Below, piece by piece: positions 63,180 to 64,000 of a stretch of 64,000 nucleotides of DNA (positions within the stretch are counted from its first letter, which is position 1; every line of letters starts with the position of its first letter). The stretch is from Burkholderia gladioli (GTDB lineage: Bacteria; Pseudomonadota; Gammaproteobacteria; Burkholderiales; Burkholderiaceae): positions 1,302,001-1,366,000 of the forward strand of contig NZ_CP009323.1 of the NCBI RefSeq assembly GCF_000959725.1, written 5' to 3'. A program made the position numbers and the translations under genes. The notes below the pieces were generated by a model. It was not told the DNA's origin. It ran no database searches and was given only the letters and a program-made list of their open reading frames with translations.

Positions 63180-63932
63180 ATGGAAATCGATCTGAATGCC
63201 GATCTCGGCGAGGGCTGCGGCTCCGACGAGGCGCTCCTGGACCTCGTCACGTCGGCGAATATCGCGTGCGGCTGGCACGCGGGCGGCGCGCAGGCGATGC
63301 GCGACTGCGTGCGCTGGTCGGTCGAGAAGAATGTCTCGATCGGCGCGCACCCGAGCTTCCACGACCCGGAGAACTTCGGGCGCAAGGAGATGGACCTGCC
63401 GGCGAGCGAGATCTACGCCGGCGTCCTCTATCAACTGGGTGCGCTATCTGCGATCGCACAAGCCGAGGGCGGGCGCATCGCCCACGTCAAGCCGCATGGC
63501 GCGCTCTACAACCAGGCCGCGCGCGACCCGCGCATCGCCGACGCGGTGGTGGCGGCGATCCACGACTTCGACCCGTCGGTGGCCGTGTTCGGCCTGGCCG
63601 GCAGCGGCTTCGTGGGCGCCGCGCGGCGCCTGGGCCTGGCCGCCGTGGAGGAGGTGTTCGCCGATCGCGGCTACCGCGCCGACGGCTCGCTGGTGCCGCG
63701 CAGCGAGGCCGGCGCGATGGTGGAGGACGAGGACGAGATGCTGGCGCGCACGCTGGAGATGGTGCGCGGGCGGCGCGTGCGGGCGGTGACCGGCGAGTGG
63801 GTGCCGCTCAATGCGCAGACGGTCTGCCTGCACGGCGACGGCCCGCATGCGCTAGCCTTCGCGCGGCGTATCCGCAATGCGCTGGAGCACGCGGGCGTGA
63901 CGCTGACGGCGCCGGGCGCGGCGCATGCCTGA
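63180..63932 (+). CDS. pxpA: 5-oxoprolinase subunit A (LamB/YcsF family)
   Basis: A 250-residue PxpA, the LamB/YcsF-type catalytic subunit. [35 protein letters not shown] at the start, [11 protein letters not shown] in the middle and [14 protein letters not shown] at the end are the family motifs. GAGAAC precedes the ATG. It follows pxpC by 32 bases and completes the operon; 68 bases to the window edge show nothing more. Confidence 0.95.
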   Translation: MEIDLNADLGEGCGSDEALLDLVTSANIACGWHAGGAQAMRDCVRWSVEKNVSIGAHPSFHDPENFGRKEMDLPASEIYAGVLYQLGALSAIAQAEGGRIAHVKPHGALYNQAARDPRIADAVVAAIHDFDPSVAVFGLAGSGFVGAARRLGLAAVEEVFADRGYRADGSLVPRSEAGAMVEDEDEMLARTLEMVRGRRVRAVTGEWVPLNAQTVCLHGDGPHALAFARRIRNALEHAGVTLTAPGAAHA

Positions 63933-64000
63933 ATGGCGCACGACCGCGGCGCGCCGGTACCGCCTGCCGGTGCGACAGGCTCGCGGCAAACGTCACTGCG

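Overview
The window is a 64 kb piece of a high-GC beta-proteobacterial chromosome, most likely Burkholderia sensu stricto. The evidence is a complete flg locus with ycgR, two OmpC-type porins of the Burkholderia kind, several DUF4148 secreted proteins, the cca/slt/5-formyltetrahydrofolate cyclo-ligase neighbourhood, and many LysR/AraC/MarR regulators. Species cannot be fixed from the sequence alone. I saw no insertion sequence, prophage, CRISPR array, tRNA or rRNA gene.

Layout. (1) 1-8460 is a catabolic block: an MFS permease (cut by the left edge) and a class II aldolase divergent from a LysR regulator; a Rieske oxygenase, its PDR/VanB-type reductase and a GntR regulator in one operon with a GntR-type palindrome in front; then an AraC regulator and an L-threonine aldolase-like PLP enzyme. 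(2) 8494-12631 holds a DUF779 protein, a tautomerase with all catalytic residues of cis-3-chloroacrylate dehalogenase, a MarR regulator, a thiolase, an HxlR regulator and an LprI-like secreted protein. (3) 12733-15535 holds a membrane protein, argG and an unknown small protein. (4) 15653-23552 is LysR + orphan response regulator followed by a three-gene RND efflux operon. (5) 23662-25526 is an AraC regulator divergent from a short-chain dehydrogenase. (6) 25765-32192 is an envelope-stress-like block: porin, DUF4148 proteins, a tiny lipoprotein and a response regulator/histidine kinase/pseudo-receiver operon. (7) 32312-39368 holds glutathione reductase, a second porin, a VOC protein, a split ChrA pair with LysR, and an NCS2 permease. 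(8) 39613-54424 is flagellar: flgBCDEFGHIJ-ycgR-flgKL on the minus strand and flgA-flgM-flgN on the plus strand. (9) 54515-63932 holds GNAT, cca, GST, an NDUFA9-like protein, slt, 5-FCL, a MarR-like regulator and the pxpBCA 5-oxoprolinase operon.

How it works together. The most interesting unexplained structure is a repeated 14-base inverted repeat, TGAAA-N4-TTTCA, found in front of the LysR/response-regulator pair, the RND operon, the first porin, a DUF4148 gene and the 31.2-31.5 kb divergent pair. In the best copies a -10-like hexamer lies 16-18 bases downstream. The window also encodes two closely similar OmpR-type response regulators and a third with a dead receiver, so I infer a local envelope/efflux regulon driven by one or both canonical regulators. 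Other regulatory sites with good sequence support are sigma-28 promoters before flgM and flgK, palindromes before the pxp operon, the tautomerase and the Rieske operon, and a LysR box abutting the start codon of the regulator beside chrA.
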